Of a DNA stretch of 6,457 nucleotides, positions 5,468-6,457 are shown piece after piece. How positions within the stretch are numbered: the first letter of the stretch is position 1; every line of letters starts with the position of its first letter. The position numbers and the translations under genes are program-made. Origin of the DNA: Peptococcaceae bacterium (GTDB lineage Bacteria > Bacillota > Peptococcia > Peptococcales > Peptococcaceae); contig JAFNVD010000185.1 of the NCBI GenBank assembly GCA_017383785.1, positions 1 to 6,457 on the forward strand, written 5' to 3'. The notes beneath the pieces are model-generated. The model was given only the letters and a program-made list of their open reading frames with translations. It did no database searches and had not been told where the DNA came from.

Positions 5468-6333
5468 TACAATACCTCGATAATTTGTCGTGCCAGTGTA
5501 TAATCCCGCATTGGGAAAATATGAATTCCTGCCACATGAGGTTGCAGCTCCCGCACCAAATTAAGCAGATACTTCATGCCGCCTGCAGCACCATCACGCT
5601 CTAAAACCGCAATCATTTCATCGGGCACATGCACTCCCGGTACATTGTTGTTGAGGTACTGCGCCTGTTTGACACTTTTCACAGGCATAATGCCATAGAT
5701 GAACGGAACTTGTTTCTCCGGCATCTGTTTTTTCATTTCTACTTCAAACCGTTCTACTTGAGCAAGGCTATAAACAGGCTGTGTCTGAAAAAAATGTACT
5801 CCGCTTGCAATTTTATCACAAACCTTGCTTGCTTCTTTCGCTACATCATCCATTGCCGGATTGGCAACGGCACCAATAAAAAAGTCCGTAGTATTATCTA
5901 AGTCTCTATCATAGAAGTCTTTTCCTTCGTTTAGATTCGCTGCCATTTTGGCCAATCCGCGCGAATCCACATCAAATACACCTGTCGCATTTGGATGATC
6001 CCCAAGAGAGGGGCTATCGCCGGTCAAGGTTAAAATATTACGTACACCAAGCGCATAAGCACCCAAAAGCTCCGCTTGCAACCCCATTAAATTACGATCG
6101 CGACAAGTGAGATGAAATATACTTTCTAAATTTAATCGGTCTTGTACCAAATGCGCAAGCGCAATTGGACTCATACGCAGTTTGGCAGTAGGACTATCTG
6201 CAATATTCACCGCTGTCAAATCGGCAGCCAAATCATGAATGGCAGTAAACACCGGCCAAGGATCCGCGCCACGAGGAGGATCCACTTCCATGGTCACAAC
6301 GAATTCTTTGCGAGATAATTTTTCACGAAGCAT
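5467..6333 (-). CDS. metF: 5,10-methylenetetrahydrofolate reductase
   Basis: The ATG at 6331-6333 is preferred, because AGGAGG (6341-6346) is 7 bases before it but only 1 base before the upstream ATG (6337-6339). The 288-residue product fits the MetF TIM-barrel flavoenzyme (PF02219). EVDPPRG near the N-terminus carries E16, the position of the catalytic glutamate of E. coli MetF. HLTCRDRN (74-81), LTGDSP (103-108), FFQTQPVY (181-188) and GIHIFP (269-274) are the family's folate and flavin-site blocks. It reduces methylene-THF to methyl-THF in the cytosol, supplying the methyl group for methionine synthesis or, in acetogens, the Wood-Ljungdahl methyl branch. The corrinoid protein gene ends 18 bases upstream and the reactivation gene overlaps its stop, which ties it to corrinoid methyl transfer. 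No MetV-type partner lies within the window; one could be upstream. Confidence 0.93.
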   Translation of the reverse strand: MLREKLSRKEFVVTMEVDPPRGADPWPVFTAIHDLAADLTAVNIADSPTAKLRMSPIALAHLVQDRLNLESIFHLTCRDRNLMGLQAELLGAYALGVRNILTLTGDSPSLGDHPNATGVFDVDSRGLAKMAANLNEGKDFYDRDLDNTTDFFIGAVANPAMDDVAKEASKVCDKIASGVHFFQTQPVYSLAQVERFEVEMKKQMPEKQVPFIYGIMPVKSVKQAQYLNNNVPGVHVPDEMIAVLERDGAAGGMKYLLNLVRELQPHVAGIHIFPMRDYTLARQIIEVL

Positions 6334-6340
6334 ACACATA

Positions 6341-6346
6341 CCTCCT
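6341..6346 (-). promoter_or_regulatory. metF ribosome binding site
   Basis: A perfect AGGAGG in the 18-base gap after the corrinoid protein stop. It sets the metF start at the ATG 7 bases downstream, two codons inside the longest frame. Confidence 0.85.
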
Positions 6347-6351
6347 GTCTA

Positions 6352-6457
6352 TTATGCTAATAATGTATCCATCAATTTTACAGTTTGGACCGCATCGCGA
6401 CCAAAACCGTCCGCACCGCTTTCTTGCGCAAACTCTTCTGTAATCACAGCACCGCCA
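6352..6457 (-). CDS. Corrinoid (B12-binding) protein, C-terminal end only
   Basis: The last 34 codons of a gene entering from the right end of the window, stopping with TAA at 6352-6354. The visible tail GGAVITEEFAQESGADGFG, then RDAVQTVKLMDTLLA, matches the end of B12-binding Rossmann domains (PF02310). There the pattern 'GGA-x-V/I-T-x-E-F-A-x-x-x-GAD-G-y/f-x-x-D-A' is typical, both of MetH cobalamin modules and of free methyltransferase corrinoid proteins (MtbC/MttC-like). The His ligand motif (DxHxxG) would lie outside the window. Because the gene ends right after this domain, the protein lacks the C-terminal activation domain of full-length MetH; that function is encoded separately two genes downstream (4772-5467). 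It could be a truncated MetH or a small corrinoid carrier; the visible part cannot decide. Confidence 0.75.
   Translation of the reverse strand, partial: GGAVITEEFAQESGADGFGRDAVQTVKLMDTLLA

Noticed and set aside
1..6457. CRISPR arrays, insertion sequences, tRNA/rRNA genes, prophage genes
   Set aside because: No regularly spaced repeats, transposase-like products, terminal inverted repeats or structural RNA signatures were seen on either strand.

Overview
The window looks like chromosomal DNA from an anaerobic, low-to-moderate-GC bacterium of the Bacillota. A Negativicutes-type gut or rumen organism is the best guess. This rests on a short arylsulfotransferase without visible dsb partners, strong AGGAGG-type ribosome binding sites, and a corrinoid-dependent one-carbon operon with a free-standing methionine synthase activation protein. 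The lineage is an inference from gene content only.

Layout. On the + strand, bases 1-1215 hold the 3' part of an arylsulfotransferase gene (assT), ended by a strong intrinsic terminator. A sigma70-type promoter then drives a 172-residue protein with a Cys-rich head and a BclA/C1q-like beta-sandwich domain (1352-1870). It converges on the - strand genes across a perfect 15-bp bidirectional terminator hairpin. Everything from 1941 to the right end is on the - strand. In transcription order (right to left) this is the tail of a corrinoid (B12-binding) protein, metF, a stand-alone methionine synthase reactivation protein, a gene-free leader of about 300 bases, corA, a terminator, and a 14-helix DHA2-type MFS exporter.

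How the genes work together. The three genes at 4772-6457 are tightly packed (18-nt gap, then a TAATG stop/start overlap). They fit one job: making 5-methyl-THF, carrying the methyl group on a corrinoid, and reviving oxidised corrinoid. This looks like a split MetH system or another corrinoid methyl-transfer pathway. corA (Mg2+ or other divalent cation uptake) and the MFS exporter each appear to have their own promoter.

The most interesting stretch is the corA leader (4463-4701, - strand). It has a near-consensus upstream promoter and a 29-codon leader ORF with a near-consensus Shine-Dalgarno. It also has three copies of an 8-base word (GTGAGTCA, its complement, GTGAGTCA) arranged so that the middle copy can pair with either the first copy, which overlaps the leader ORF's ribosome site, or the third, which lies beside the corA ribosome site. 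A second promoter lies further inside. This is the layout of a translation-coupled attenuator, and I could not match it to any riboswitch family I know. It is a hypothesis from sequence reading and has not been tested by folding or comparison.
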